Counted from the first letter of the stretch, positions 19,548 to 28,526 are shown. The stretch: 64,000 nt of DNA from JBHFEI01 sp041928815 (GCF_041928815.1 NZ_JBHFEI010000004.1:62001-126000); one strand, 5' to 3'. Program-made: numbers and translations. Notes: generated from the letters alone by a model not told the origin.

Positions 19548-20152
19548 TGCGCGTCCCCCTCCGGTCTGAAGGTGGCGACGCGGTAGGCATAGAGGCCGAC
19601 CATCAGGATCAGAATGGCGGTCGACACCGGATCGACATAGGCCGCGACCGTGTCATAGGCCTGGCCGAGCAGGTAGCCGGACAGTGCCAGCGCCGAGGTC
19701 CAGAGCAGCGTGCCGACGGCGGAAAAGGCGAGGAAGACGGGCGGGCTCATCGCCGCGATCCCGGCCGGCAGCGAGATCAGCGTCCTGACCGCAGGGACCA
19801 GCCGGCCGAAGAGGACGGCGAGCGGTCCCCTGTCGCGAAACCAGCGGTTGGCACGGGTGATGTCGGCGGGCGTCAGCGTCAGCCAGCGCCCGTGCCGCGC
19901 CGCCAGCCGCGTCAGCCGTGCCTCGCCGAGCGCCCTGCCGGCATAGTACCACGGCACGAGGCCCGCGAGCGACCCGATCGTCCCGGAAAGGATGACCGTG
20001 ACGATCGACATGTCGCCCTGCGTCGCGCGGAACCCCGCCAGCGGCATGATCAGTTCGGACGGGATCGGCGGGAAGATGTTCTCCAGGAACATCAAGAGCG
20101 CGATGCCGAAAGGGCCGAGCGACGTCATCATGGCCTGGACGAAGGATTCCAT
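19544..20152 (-). CDS. DedA-family membrane protein
   Basis: 202 residues with 4-5 membrane segments and the DedA/VTT signature: the ENIFPPIPSE loop near the N-terminus and the re-entrant FGRLVPAVRTLISLPAGIAAM. The family acts in undecaprenyl-phosphate or phospholipid recycling and affects membrane potential and drug resistance. The start at 20152 is chosen for the family N-terminus and a GAGG site; upstream codons fall in repeat sequence. The stop codon lies inside a RIME element, so the C-terminal residues may have been set by its insertion. Confidence 0.92.
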   Translation of the reverse strand: MESFVQAMMTSLGPFGIALLMFLENIFPPIPSELIMPLAGFRATQGDMSIVTVILSGTIGSLAGLVPWYYAGRALGEARLTRLAARHGRWLTLTPADITRANRWFRDRGPLAVLFGRLVPAVRTLISLPAGIAAMSPPVFLAFSAVGTLLWTSALALSGYLLGQAYDTVAAYVDPVSTAILILMVGLYAYRVATFRPEGDAH

Positions 20153-20612
20153 CACGCCTCGCGAGAAGAAAGGACGGGTCGAAGGGATAGGGCTGCCAAA
20201 GCGCTGTTCGATCCTGTCGAACCGGCACGGTGCGCCATGGGATTTTCTTTGGAGCACAAGCGCGCCGATCCTCGTGTCCCTCCGGTCGGATGATGCGCTG
20301 AAACCTGTCGCGATCGTCCAGCTTCGCTTCGATGCCGGAGGCATTTATCTCCACGCCCGTCTTTTCGCGACACGGCTGCATGCGCCGGCGAGACCTGTTC
20401 AGAGATCCGCATCGCTGTCGGGCGAAGGCCGTCACCCCGTTCCGTGACGCCGGCTTGCACGACAATCGCTCCCTTCCTCATTGCATGGATTGTGCGGACC
20501 GCGGTTCCATATGGGGCGCGGGCGCGGGAGTGTCGAGCCGGTGGCGAGGTCGAAATCGCCGGATTTCCTCTTCTCGGGAGCAGAAACGGAGGCCTGAGGC
20601 GCATTTCCGGTA
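20153..20612. other. Intergenic region between dedA and the beta-lactamase gene
   Basis: 460 bases without a credible gene. Contains decayed RIME copy C (20296-20400) and the dedA upstream region; the last ~200 bases show nothing assignable. Confidence 0.6.
20296..20400 (-). repeat. RIME-type repeat, decayed copy C
   Basis: In the opposite orientation to A, B and D: GTCGCGATC, CAGCTTCGCT, CGTCTTTTCGCGACACGGCTGCA and CGAGAC align in order with the reverse complement of copy D. Central palindrome eroded. Confidence 0.6.
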
Positions 20613-21419
20613 TCAGCGGCCGGCGAGCTGCGCCGGCAGCGCCTCCAGCAGGGCATCACGGGCCCGGGCGCCGGCCGAGCCGGGCTGGCGCGCCTCCTCC
20701 TGGATCAGCCGGGCGAAAACGACGGAACGGCCCGCGATCCTGCCCCAGCCGACATACCAGCCCCACGGATGCGCCCGGTCGAAACGGCCGCGCGCGTCGC
20801 GGGGATAGGCCATGCCGGTCTTGCCCTGCACGCTGGAACCGTCCACGAGGTGGCGGCGCTCGACAACGTCCAGCGTTGCGGCGATGGCCGGCTTGCCGAC
20901 ATCAAGGCTGCCGGTGACGAGCTTCCGCAGAAAGGCAACCTGCTCGCGCGGCGAGATCGCCAGCGACGAGGCGATCCAGGCGCGGTCGAGCCCGTTCGCC
21001 TTGCCCGGATCTCCGGAGACGTCGGCGTTGCCGTAGTCGAACCGGCGGACATAGCGCTCGAACGCCGCGCTGCCGAGCGCATGGGTGATGCGCTGCGAGT
21101 ACCAGACGACAGAATGCTCGAGCCAGTGTCGCGGATCGGTCGGCTGTTTCCAGGCTGCCCCGCCCCAATCGGCGTCGCCCTTGCGATAGGCGAGCCGCGG
21201 TGCGTGGGCATCCTTCAGGAAGCCGGACTCATAGCCCATCAGCGCGAGCGCAATCTTGAAGGTGGAGGCGGGCGTCACGCGGCGGGCGCAGTCGCCGTCC
21301 TCGATCAGCACCGCGCCCGTATCCGTATCGGCGACCAGCGTGCAGATCTCGCGCGCGGATGCCGGGGCGGCAAAGGGCAGGCACAGAAGAAGGAGGACGG
21401 CAATGCGGCGTGAGGACAT
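20613..21419 (-). CDS. Class D (OXA-type) serine beta-lactamase
   Basis: 268 residues, normal for class D. A signal peptide (to ~residue 22) directs it to the periplasm. The class D motifs are all present in order: S52-T-F-K55 (active-site Ser and carboxylatable Lys), S103-V-V105, Y129-G-N131, W148 in AWIASSLAIS, and K200-T-G202. It therefore should hydrolyse penicillins; the spectrum cannot be predicted. GGGAG precedes the start by 6 bases. The codon use matches neighbouring chromosomal genes and there is no mobile element, so it looks like a resident species-specific OXA. No regulator adjoins it. Confidence 0.93.
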   Translation of the reverse strand: MSSRRIAVLLLLCLPFAAPASAREICTLVADTDTGAVLIEDGDCARRVTPASTFKIALALMGYESGFLKDAHAPRLAYRKGDADWGGAAWKQPTDPRHWLEHSVVWYSQRITHALGSAAFERYVRRFDYGNADVSGDPGKANGLDRAWIASSLAISPREQVAFLRKLVTGSLDVGKPAIAATLDVVERRHLVDGSSVQGKTGMAYPRDARGRFDRAHPWGWYVGWGRIAGRSVVFARLIQEEARQPGSAGARARDALLEALPAQLAGR

Positions 21420-21645
21420 GAGAGCTCCCTGACGGTCTTTCGGCCATCAACCGGAGCTTCGCGGTATTCTCAAGGCAAGGCCGGAGCGGCAGTGCGCATG
21501 CGTGAGGAGACTGGAAGCCGTCGCGCGGACGCGCCGGGGACGCAACCGCGCGACAGGCGGGCCGTGCCGCCGCGCGGTCCTCCGGCCGCCCGTCCGGTTC
21601 CGCCCGCGTCCCCGTCAGCGGAGCGCGGGCGGCTCTGACGGCGCG

Positions 21646-23145
21646 TCAGCCGTCGAGGCCGTCGAGGATCTCCTGCGCGCGGGCCGTCGAGATGCGGCGC
21701 ACCTCGACCTCGTCGCGCCGGTCGGCGAAAACCTCGGAGGCGAGCAGGCGGTCGGCGAGGTCCGCCGGCAGCGACAGCAGCACGCGGGCATTGCCGGCAT
21801 TAAGCCCGCCGACATTGGCGCGCTTGCCGAGGATCATGCCGCCGGCCACCGTATTGTTCGTGTCGGGATCGATCAGGATGAAGGCGCCGGTGGTGCGGTT
21901 CTGCTCATAAGGGTCGAAGACCGCCTGTTCGTCGAACGCGAGATGCACCTTGCCGATGGCATTCATCGCCAGCGTTTCGGAATGGGGTGCCCATTTGCCC
22001 GTCTTCAGGTCGAGCTGGCTCGTCGGCTGCACGACGACGCGCTGGCGGCGGCTGCCGGATTTCAGCCAGTAGCGCTTGGCCGGCTCGATGCCGCCCGGCT
22101 GCAGCGCGACGAGCTGCGCGTCGAAGGCAAGGCCGGTCTGCGGCTGGCTGTCGATCGCGACGATCATGTCGCCGCGCGCGACGTCGACCTGGCGGTCGAG
22201 CACCAGCGTGATCGCGTCGCCGGCGACCGCCGCGTTGCGCACGAGGTCGAAGGTAACGATCTTCGTCACGTTGGCGACCATGCCGGAGGGTAGGATGACG
22301 ACCGAATCGCCCGGCTTCACCGCGCCGCCGGCGACCGTGCCCTGATAGCCGCGGAAGCTTTCGCCCGGGCGCGAGACGCGCTGCACCGGCAGGCGGAAGC
22401 CGACCGTCTGCGCCGAGCGCACCGTCGCAAGCTCCAGCACCTCGACCAGCGTCGGGCCGTCATACCAGGGCATGGAGGCGCGGCCGTCATAGACGACGTT
22501 CTCGCCCTTCAGCGCCGAGACCGGGATCGCGGTGACCTGGCGCACGCCGAGCGACAGGGCAAGCTCGCGGAACTCGTGGCTGATCTCGTCGAAGCGGGCG
22601 CGATCGTAGTTCGTCAGGTCGATCTTGTTCACCGCCAGAACGAACTGGCGGATGCCCATCAGCGTCGCGATCGTGGCGTGGCGGCGCGTCTGTTCGAGGA
22701 GGCCCGCGCGGGCGTCGACCAGAAGCACGGCGAGATCGGCGGTCGAGGCGCCGGTCGCCATGTTGCGCGTATACTGCTCGTGGCCGGGCGTATCGGCGAC
22801 GATGAAGGAGCGTTTGTCTGTGGCGAAATAGCGGTAGGCGACGTCGATGGTGATGCCCTGTTCGCGCTCGGCCTGCAGGCCGTCAAGCAGCAGCGCGAAG
22901 TCGGGCAGGCCGAGATCGTTCTGCTTGCCGGAGGAATCGCGCTTCAGCGTCGCGGCCTGGTCTTCCTTCACCGCCTTGGTGTCCCAGAGCAGCCGGCCGA
23001 TCAGCGTCGACTTGCCGTCGTCGACACTGCCGCAGGTGATGAGGCGCAGCGGACGCGTGTCGCGGGTGACAGGGTGCAGCCCGGCGGCGGGGCGATGGGC
23101 CGCGTCCTCGGCGGGAACGGCCGCGGTCTTCGGGGAGGCGGTCAT
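21646..23145 (-). CDS. cysN: Sulfate adenylyltransferase subunit 1 (GTPase)
   Basis: 499-residue EF-Tu-like GTPase that drives APS synthesis by CysD. G-box motifs: GSVDDGKSTLIGRLL, DTPGHEQY and NKIDL; domains 2 and 3 follow. It ends without the APS-kinase domain found in NodQ/CysNC fusions, consistent with the APS-reducing pathway indicated by the upstream cysH. The ATG shares one base with the cysD stop codon (TGATG), implying coupled translation. Confidence 0.97.
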   Translation of the reverse strand: MTASPKTAAVPAEDAAHRPAAGLHPVTRDTRPLRLITCGSVDDGKSTLIGRLLWDTKAVKEDQAATLKRDSSGKQNDLGLPDFALLLDGLQAEREQGITIDVAYRYFATDKRSFIVADTPGHEQYTRNMATGASTADLAVLLVDARAGLLEQTRRHATIATLMGIRQFVLAVNKIDLTNYDRARFDEISHEFRELALSLGVRQVTAIPVSALKGENVVYDGRASMPWYDGPTLVEVLELATVRSAQTVGFRLPVQRVSRPGESFRGYQGTVAGGAVKPGDSVVILPSGMVANVTKIVTFDLVRNAAVAGDAITLVLDRQVDVARGDMIVAIDSQPQTGLAFDAQLVALQPGGIEPAKRYWLKSGSRRQRVVVQPTSQLDLKTGKWAPHSETLAMNAIGKVHLAFDEQAVFDPYEQNRTTGAFILIDPDTNNTVAGGMILGKRANVGGLNAGNARVLLSLPADLADRLLASEVFADRRDEVEVRRISTARAQEILDGLDG

Positions 23146-24098
23146 CAGAAATATCCTTCGCGTTTCTTCTTTTCCATCGAGCCGGACTGGTCGCGGTCGA
23201 TGGCGCGGCCCTGCCGCTCGGAGACGGTGGCGGTTTCGAGTTCGGCGATGATGTCGTCGAGCGTGGTGGCGGTCGAGCGGATCGCGCCGGTCAGCGGGAA
23301 GCAGCCGAGCGTGCGGAAGCGGATGACGCCTTCCTGTCTCGTCTCGCCGGGCAGGAGTTCGAGGCGCGGGTCCTCGGCCATGATCATCATGCCGTCGCGC
23401 TCGACGAAGGGGCGCTTCTTGGCGAAATAAAGCGGCACGATCGGGATGTCCTCGGCCTGGATGTAGCGCCAGATGTCGACCTCGGTCCAGTTCGACAGCG
23501 GGAAGGCGCGCACGCTTTCCCCTTTTCTGATCATGCCGTTATAGATGTTCCACAGTTCCGGGCGCTGGTTGCGCGGGTCCCAGCGATGGTCGGGAGTGCG
23601 GAAGGAATAGATGCGCTCCTTGGCGCGGCTCGCCTCCTCGTCGCGCCGCGCACCGCCGAAGGCGGCGTCATACTGGCCGGCGTCGAGCGCCTGGCGCAGT
23701 GATTCCGTCTTCATGATGTCGGTGTAGAGCGCCGAGCCGTGGGTGAACGGCGTCACGTTCTCGGCCTTGCCGCGCGGATTGATGTGCTCGATCAGGTCGA
23801 GATCGTATTCCTTGACGATGCGGTCGCGGAAGGAAATCATCTCCGCGAATTTCCAGCCGGTGTTGACGTGCAGCAGCGGAAAGGGCACGCGGCCGGGATA
23901 GAAGGCCTTGCGGGCGAGATGCAGCAGGACGGAGGAGTCCTTGCCGACCGAATAGAGCATTACCGGCCGCTCGAACTCGGCGGCGACCTCGCGGAAGATG
24001 TGCACCGCCTCGTTCTCCAGCGCCTTCAGGTGCGGATCGAGCGGCGGCTTGACGCTCTGCGGGTTGTGGAGTTCCGTTTCCGGACGGGTTTCAGACAT
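23145..24098 (-). CDS. cysD: Sulfate adenylyltransferase subunit 2
   Basis: 317 residues. The catalytic ATP-sulfurylase subunit: PP-loop YSVGKDSSVLLHLA and the conserved GGARRDEEASRAKERIYSFR segment that binds ATP and sulfate, with the RLELLPGETRQEGVIRFRTLGC tail region. Start at MSETRPETELHN (24098); a much longer open frame continues upstream into cysH and is rejected. It is the second gene of cysH-cysD-cysN, 35 bases after cysH. Confidence 0.97.
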   Translation of the reverse strand: MSETRPETELHNPQSVKPPLDPHLKALENEAVHIFREVAAEFERPVMLYSVGKDSSVLLHLARKAFYPGRVPFPLLHVNTGWKFAEMISFRDRIVKEYDLDLIEHINPRGKAENVTPFTHGSALYTDIMKTESLRQALDAGQYDAAFGGARRDEEASRAKERIYSFRTPDHRWDPRNQRPELWNIYNGMIRKGESVRAFPLSNWTEVDIWRYIQAEDIPIVPLYFAKKRPFVERDGMMIMAEDPRLELLPGETRQEGVIRFRTLGCFPLTGAIRSTATTLDDIIAELETATVSERQGRAIDRDQSGSMEKKKREGYF

Positions 24099-24133
24099 GT
24101 CGGGTCTCCGAAAGAGCGGGACGGGCTGCGGGC

Positions 24134-24892
24134 TCAATGGCTGGCACTCGCGGCCTCGGGCAGAAGGGTCGAAGCGGCTTCGGGCACGTGCAGGCCGCAT
24201 TCGCGTTTTTCGTCGTTCTCCCACCACCAGCGGCCGGCCCGTTCGGGCTCGCCCGGCTTGATGGCGCGGGTGCAGGGCTCGCAGCCGATCGAGGGATAGC
24301 CGCGCGCATGCAGCGGATTGACCGGCACGTCGTTCGCCAGAACATAGGCGCGGATCGCCTCGATATCCCAATCGGCGAGCGGATTGACCTTGATCAGGCC
24401 GCGCTCGGCGTCAACCTCGGCAAAATGCGTTTCCGCCCTTGCGCCGGACTGACCGCGGCGAAGGCCGGTGATCCAGTAGTCGGCCCCTTCGAGTGCCCGC
24501 GCCAGCGGCTTCAGCTTGCGCACGCCGCAGCAGGCATGCCGCGCCTCGACGCTCTCGTAGAAGCCGTTCAGCCCGTAGCGCGCCGCATAGGCGTCGATGT
24601 CGGCCTGTTCCGGATGAAAACGCTCGATCATGATCCCCGTCGCCTGCTCGGTGCGCTCGATCAGCGCGACGGTCTCGTTGAAGAGGCGGCCGGTGTCGAG
24701 CGTTGCGACGCGGATGGCACGCGCGTGCCGGCCGATCGCGTCGGTGATCACCTGGTCCTCGATGCCGAGAGACGTGGTGAACACCGCCCGCCCGCCGCGA
24801 CAGGCGATGAGCGCGAGACGTTCTGCGAGCGTGAGGGAGGAGAGCTGGCGGTCGAGCGCCAGGGCGGTGTCTTCAAGACTGTCGGCGGACAT
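24134..24892 (-). CDS. cysH: Assimilatory APS reductase (CysH family, [4Fe-4S])
   Basis: 252 residues. Reduces adenylyl sulfate to sulfite with thioredoxin. In addition to the catalytic Cys232 in KRECGLHV, it has Cys121-Cys122 and the C204-x2-C207 pair, which ligate a [4Fe-4S] cluster in APS-type reductases and are absent from PAPS reductases such as that of E. coli. PP-loop-like FTTSLGIEDQV binds the nucleotide. The start at 24892 fits the family; the upstream extension is unlikely. First gene of the cys operon; the reaction order matches the lack of an APS kinase nearby. Confidence 0.95.
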   Translation of the reverse strand: MSADSLEDTALALDRQLSSLTLAERLALIACRGGRAVFTTSLGIEDQVITDAIGRHARAIRVATLDTGRLFNETVALIERTEQATGIMIERFHPEQADIDAYAARYGLNGFYESVEARHACCGVRKLKPLARALEGADYWITGLRRGQSGARAETHFAEVDAERGLIKVNPLADWDIEAIRAYVLANDVPVNPLHARGYPSIGCEPCTRAIKPGEPERAGRWWWENDEKRECGLHVPEAASTLLPEAASASH

Positions 24893-25312
24893 GACGGCAA
24901 TTCCTGTCTGGCGCGGACACCATGCGGCGCTGCCGCGCAGCACGCATCCGTTCGTAGAACCGAAAGGCCACCCTGCCGTCGCAACGACGGACATGGCGGC
25001 CACCCGATGCGAGCCACTATCGCAGCCGCGAAGGCAAAGAAACAGCAAAAGCGGTTTCTATTGGCGCGGGCCTTGAGCAAATATGACCACGCCGAGGAAG
25101 TTCGGCAAAAATTATAGTAAATCAGTAGATTGACTTATTTAAACTTTGCCGCCCGCATGCCGGCGGGCTATTTTCCGAGCGATGTTCTGCTTCCAACCGG
25201 CGCCGCTCCTTCACGTCCCGGCGGATGCGCATCAACAAAACTTGAGCACCCCTTTTCGCAAGCCACCCGCGACACAGATCGCAGGGGAGCGTTTCGACCA
25301 AGGGAGGTGTGC
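24893..25312. other. cysH upstream region and AT-rich promoter block
   Basis: 420 bases with no credible gene. The segment ~25105-25145 is strikingly AT-rich for this genome and includes a perfect minus-strand TATAAT (25111-25116), suitable as the -10 of cysH, and TTGACT on the plus strand. A GCCCGC/GCGGGC stem (~25150-25167) followed by TATTTT lies next to it. No riboswitch fold was recognised. Confidence 0.5.
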
Positions 25313-25690
25313 ATGCGAATGACCCTGGCAGCCGGCGTCGTGGCGACGGCGGCATTCGCGGCCGGCGGTGCCGTCGCCCATCATGGCTGGAACTGGGCGG
25401 AGGACGAGCAGACGGAACTGAGCGGCACGATCCTGAGCGTCGTCGTCGCACCGCCGCATCCGTCACTGGAAGTGGAAACCGCCTCGGACGGTGTGTGGCG
25501 GATCGAGCTCGGCAATCCGCGCCAGACCGAGCGCGCGGGCTTCACCGAGGAATCGGCGAGGCCCGGCGACCCGGTCGTCGTCCTCGGCAACCGCGCGCTG
25601 CAGGCCGGCGAGAGGCGGATGAAGGCGGTGCGGATCACGATCGCCGGCAAGGCCTTCGACGTCTATCCGGAACGCATCCACACGGAATGA
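25313..25690 (+). CDS. Exported DUF6152-like protein
   Basis: 125 residues. A signal peptide ends at AVAHHGW, and the AHHGW start plus a small OB-like beta body (SGTILSVVVAPPHPSLEVE, WRIELGNP, GERRMKAVRIT) match the DUF6152 type. AGGGAGG lies 6 bases before the ATG. Periplasmic; function unknown, though the His-His pair at the mature N-terminus could bind a metal. Followed 3 bases later by a membrane protein, probably an operon. Confidence 0.8.
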   Translation: MRMTLAAGVVATAAFAAGGAVAHHGWNWAEDEQTELSGTILSVVVAPPHPSLEVETASDGVWRIELGNPRQTERAGFTEESARPGDPVVVLGNRALQAGERRMKAVRITIAGKAFDVYPERIHTE

Positions 25691-25693
25691 TCC

Positions 25694-26170
25694 GTGCTCT
25701 TGCCCTTCCTCGACGCGCTGGCGGCCAGCGAACCCGCCAGGCTCCTGCGTGCGTCCGCCACGGCCTATCTCGTGATCAACGCGGCGCACATCCTGTCGAT
25801 CGGGCTGATCGTCGGCGCGATCCTGCCGCTCGACCTGCGGCTGGCCGGTGCCCTGCGCGCCGTGCCGCTCCGCGTCATCGCACCCTTCCTGTCGCGTGTC
25901 GCGGCGACCGGCGTCGCCTGCGCCGTGGTCACCGGACTTGCGCTTTTCAGCGTGCGGCCGGCGGAGTATGCGTCCAATTCGGCCTTTCTGGCAAAGATCG
26001 GCCTGGCCGCCCTCGGTCTCGCCAACGCGGCCGCCATCCGTTTCGGTGGTGACTGGAGCCGGGTGCTGGCGGGCGGCCCCGTCTCCGTGAGGTTGCGGAT
26101 CCATGCGATCCTCTCCCTTGTCGTCTGGGTCGCGGCCGTGCTTGCGGGGCGCTGGATCGGCTTTCTCTGA
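25694..26170 (+). CDS. Small multi-pass membrane protein
   Basis: 158 residues with four predicted membrane helices (about 24-44, 62-84, 94-110 and 134-155). I do not assign a characterised family; it resembles DUF2214/DUF6644-like integral membrane proteins. The GTG start is 3 bases past the stop of the DUF6152-like gene, so the pair is probably cotranslated and may work together in the envelope. It converges on betA with only 3 bases between stop codons. Confidence 0.75.
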   Translation: MLLPFLDALAASEPARLLRASATAYLVINAAHILSIGLIVGAILPLDLRLAGALRAVPLRVIAPFLSRVAATGVACAVVTGLALFSVRPAEYASNSAFLAKIGLAALGLANAAAIRFGGDWSRVLAGGPVSVRLRIHAILSLVVWVAAVLAGRWIGFL

Positions 26171-26173
26171 CGC

Positions 26174-27823
26174 CTACCGGTCGCTGACCGCCGCGCGCGG
26201 GTTTTGCCAGGGGATCTGGTTGGAGCGCGGCAGGCGCTTGCCGAGGATATGGTCGGCGGCCTTCTCTCCGGTCATGATCGACGGGCCGTTGAGGTTGCCG
26301 TAGGTCACATGCGGGAAGATCGATGAGTCCGCGACGCGCAGGGCCTCGATGCCGATGACCCGCGTCTCCGGGTCGACGACGGCCATCGGGTCGTCGCGCT
26401 CGCCCATCCGGCAGGTGCCGCAGGGGTGGTAGGCGCTTTCGAGGTGCTCGCGCAGGAAGGCATCGATCTCCTCGTCCGTCCGCACGCCTTCGCCCGGCTG
26501 GATCTCGGGGCCGCGGAACGGATCGAAGGCCTTCTGGCCGAAGATCTCGCGGGTGAGGCGCACGCAGTGGCGGAATTTCTCCCAGTCCTCCGGATGGCTC
26601 ATATAGTTGAAGCGGATCACCGGATCGGCCATCGGATCGGCCGAACGCAGCGTCACATGCCCGCGCGACTTCGACAGGTTGTAGCCGACATGGGCCTGGA
26701 AACCGTGGCTCTTCGCCGCCGCCTTGCCGTCATAGGAGATGGCGACGGGCAGGAAATGATACTGGATGTCCGGCTGGCGGAGCCCCGGCGCCGAGCGCAG
26801 GAAGGCGCAGGCCTCGAACTGGTTCGAGGCACCGAGCCCGGTGCGGGAGAGCAGCCATTGCGCGCCCGCCACGCCCTGCCAGAACCAGGGCAGCCAGGAA
26901 TAGAGCGACACCGGCTTGGTCGAGACCTGCTGGAAATAGAACTCCATGTGGTCCTGCAGGTTGGCGCCGACGCCGGGCCGGTCGGCCTTCACCTCGATGC
27001 CCATGTCCTTGAGGTGCTCACCCGGGCCGATGCCCGACAGCATCAGCAGCTTCGGCGAGTTGAACGAGGAGGCCGAGACGATCACCTCCCGGTTCGCCTT
27101 CACCACCTCGATCCGGCCGGCCCGCTCGATCTCGACGCCGGTGGCCCTGCCATTTTCCACGACAATACGACGGGCGAAGCAGTGTATGAGCGAGACGTTC
27201 GGCCGCTTCAGCGCCGGCTTCAGATAGGCGTTCGCCGCCGACCAGCGCCGGCCATTGTGGATCGTCTGCTCCATCAGGCCGAAACCTTCCTGCTTGGAGC
27301 CGTTGTAATCCTCGGTCAGTTCGAAGCCGGCCTGCTTTCCGGCATCGAGGAACGCATGGAACAGCGGATTGGTCGCCGGCCCGCGCCGGACATGCAAGGG
27401 CCCGTCCGTGCCGCGCCAGCCCTCCTCGCCGCCGTCAGAGGTTTCCATCCGCTTGAAATAGGGCAGCACGTCCTGGTAGCTCCAGCCGCGCGCGCCGAGC
27501 GCTTCCCAGCGGTTGTAGTCTTCGGCATGGCCGCGCACATAGACGAGGCCGTTGATCGAGGATGAGCCACCGATCACCTTGCCGCGCGGCGCGGTGATGC
27601 GGCGGTTGTTGAGGTTCGGCTCGGGCTCGGAAAGATAGCCCCAGTTGTAGCGCTTCATGCTCATCGGCCAGGCGAGCGCGGCCGGCATCTGGATGAACGG
27701 CCCGAAATCCGAGCCGCCATACTCGAGCACCAGCACGGTGTTCTTCCCGTCCTCGGAGAGCCGGTAGGCCAGCGCCGATCCGGCCGATCCGGAGCCGACG
27801 ATGATGAAGTCTGCGCTGGTCAT
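26174..27823 (-). CDS. betA: Choline dehydrogenase
   Basis: 549-residue GMC flavoprotein that oxidises choline to betaine aldehyde at the membrane. FAD-binding GSGSAGS follows the start; the GMC signatures are GKVIGGSSSINGLVYVRG and FNSPKLLMLSGIGP; the catalytic His region is YHPCGTCRMG and NPS-like NGPSIMTGEKAAD closes the active site. Start at 27823. In relatives it directly follows betB in one operon; here a toxin-antitoxin pair on the opposite strand separates the two, so betA may need its own promoter. Confidence 0.96.
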   Translation of the reverse strand: MTSADFIIVGSGSAGSALAYRLSEDGKNTVLVLEYGGSDFGPFIQMPAALAWPMSMKRYNWGYLSEPEPNLNNRRITAPRGKVIGGSSSINGLVYVRGHAEDYNRWEALGARGWSYQDVLPYFKRMETSDGGEEGWRGTDGPLHVRRGPATNPLFHAFLDAGKQAGFELTEDYNGSKQEGFGLMEQTIHNGRRWSAANAYLKPALKRPNVSLIHCFARRIVVENGRATGVEIERAGRIEVVKANREVIVSASSFNSPKLLMLSGIGPGEHLKDMGIEVKADRPGVGANLQDHMEFYFQQVSTKPVSLYSWLPWFWQGVAGAQWLLSRTGLGASNQFEACAFLRSAPGLRQPDIQYHFLPVAISYDGKAAAKSHGFQAHVGYNLSKSRGHVTLRSADPMADPVIRFNYMSHPEDWEKFRHCVRLTREIFGQKAFDPFRGPEIQPGEGVRTDEEIDAFLREHLESAYHPCGTCRMGERDDPMAVVDPETRVIGIEALRVADSSIFPHVTYGNLNGPSIMTGEKAADHILGKRLPRSNQIPWQNPRAAVSDR

Positions 27824-27908
27824 GATATCAGTGCCTCGTGTCCGCTGCAGCCGCAAGGGCGTGTATGGTCTGGTTGCGGAAAATATCGCTTATATGGATG
27901 GTTGGCGA

Positions 27909-28154
27909 ATGAAGCGGATCGGCTATTCGCCTGCTGCCGTGAAGCGCTTGGCGCGCCTGCAGCCGAAGCGTAACGCGGCCATCATCGCGAAACTCGAAGC
28001 CTATGCGCTCGGCGCCGTGGTTGATATCCGCAAGATGAAGGGAAGCGAATTCCACCGCATGCGGGTCGGTCAGGATCGGGTCATCATCGACGACAAGGGA
28101 ATGGTTGTCATGGTGATCGATGCCGGTCCTCGCGGTGGCACCTCCAAGGAATGA
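27909..28154 (+). CDS. RelE/ParE-family toxin
   Basis: 81 residues with the RelE fold pattern: two N-terminal helices rich in Arg/Lys (SPAAVKRLARLQPKRNAAIIAKLEAY), KMKGSEFHRMRVGQDRVIID, then the C-terminal IDAGPRGGTSKE, close to the GPRGG end of translation-blocking RelE homologues. The ATG at 27909 gives the family N-terminus; upstream ATGs are possible. It precedes the antitoxin by 6 bases, the toxin-first order also seen in HigBA-like modules. Its start is 85 bases from, and divergent to, betA. Confidence 0.85.
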   Translation: MKRIGYSPAAVKRLARLQPKRNAAIIAKLEAYALGAVVDIRKMKGSEFHRMRVGQDRVIIDDKGMVVMVIDAGPRGGTSKE

Positions 28155-28160
28155 CGTCAG

Positions 28161-28526
28161 ATGAGCGACGCTCAGAAAATCACCATCAACGGGAAGAACT
28201 ACGTTCTTCTGAGCGAGAAGGATTATGAGGATCTGGTCGATGGCTTTCAGGCTGCGGAAATCATGGCACGGGTCGCCGCCGGCGAGGAGACGTGGCCGCA
28301 CGCACTCGTCGTGGAACTCCTGAGCACCGACAGCCGCATCCGCACCTATCGCACCTACAGGGGCATGACCGTCACCGAACTCGCAGAGGCCGCCGGCATC
28401 TCGCAGCCCTACCTCTCCGAGATCGAGAACGGCAAGAAGACAGGCTCGGTCGACGTGCTGAAGCGCATCGCCAAGGCGCTCCGCGTCGATCTCGACGATC
28501 TTGTCGTCGATGTCGAGCCGGACTGA
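28161..28526 (+). CDS. Xre-type antitoxin
   Basis: 121 residues. An N-terminal ~60-residue segment (NYVLLSEKDYEDLVDGFQAAE) resembles the toxin-binding arm of such antitoxins, and a helix-turn-helix at ~68-115 (MTVTELAEAAGISQPYLSEIENGKKTGSVDVLKRIAKAL) should bind the operator and autoregulate. Forms an operon with the RelE-like toxin. The 3' end converges on betB with 8 bases between stops. Confidence 0.88.
   Translation: MSDAQKITINGKNYVLLSEKDYEDLVDGFQAAEIMARVAAGEETWPHALVVELLSTDSRIRTYRTYRGMTVTELAEAAGISQPYLSEIENGKKTGSVDVLKRIAKALRVDLDDLVVDVEPD

Noticed and set aside
25008..25117. 36-codon basic short frame upstream of cysH on +
   Set aside because: No ribosome site or similarity; overlaps the promoter region.
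24893..25312. SAM or other riboswitch in front of the cys operon
   Set aside because: No recognisable riboswitch core could be read; only AT-rich promoter signals.
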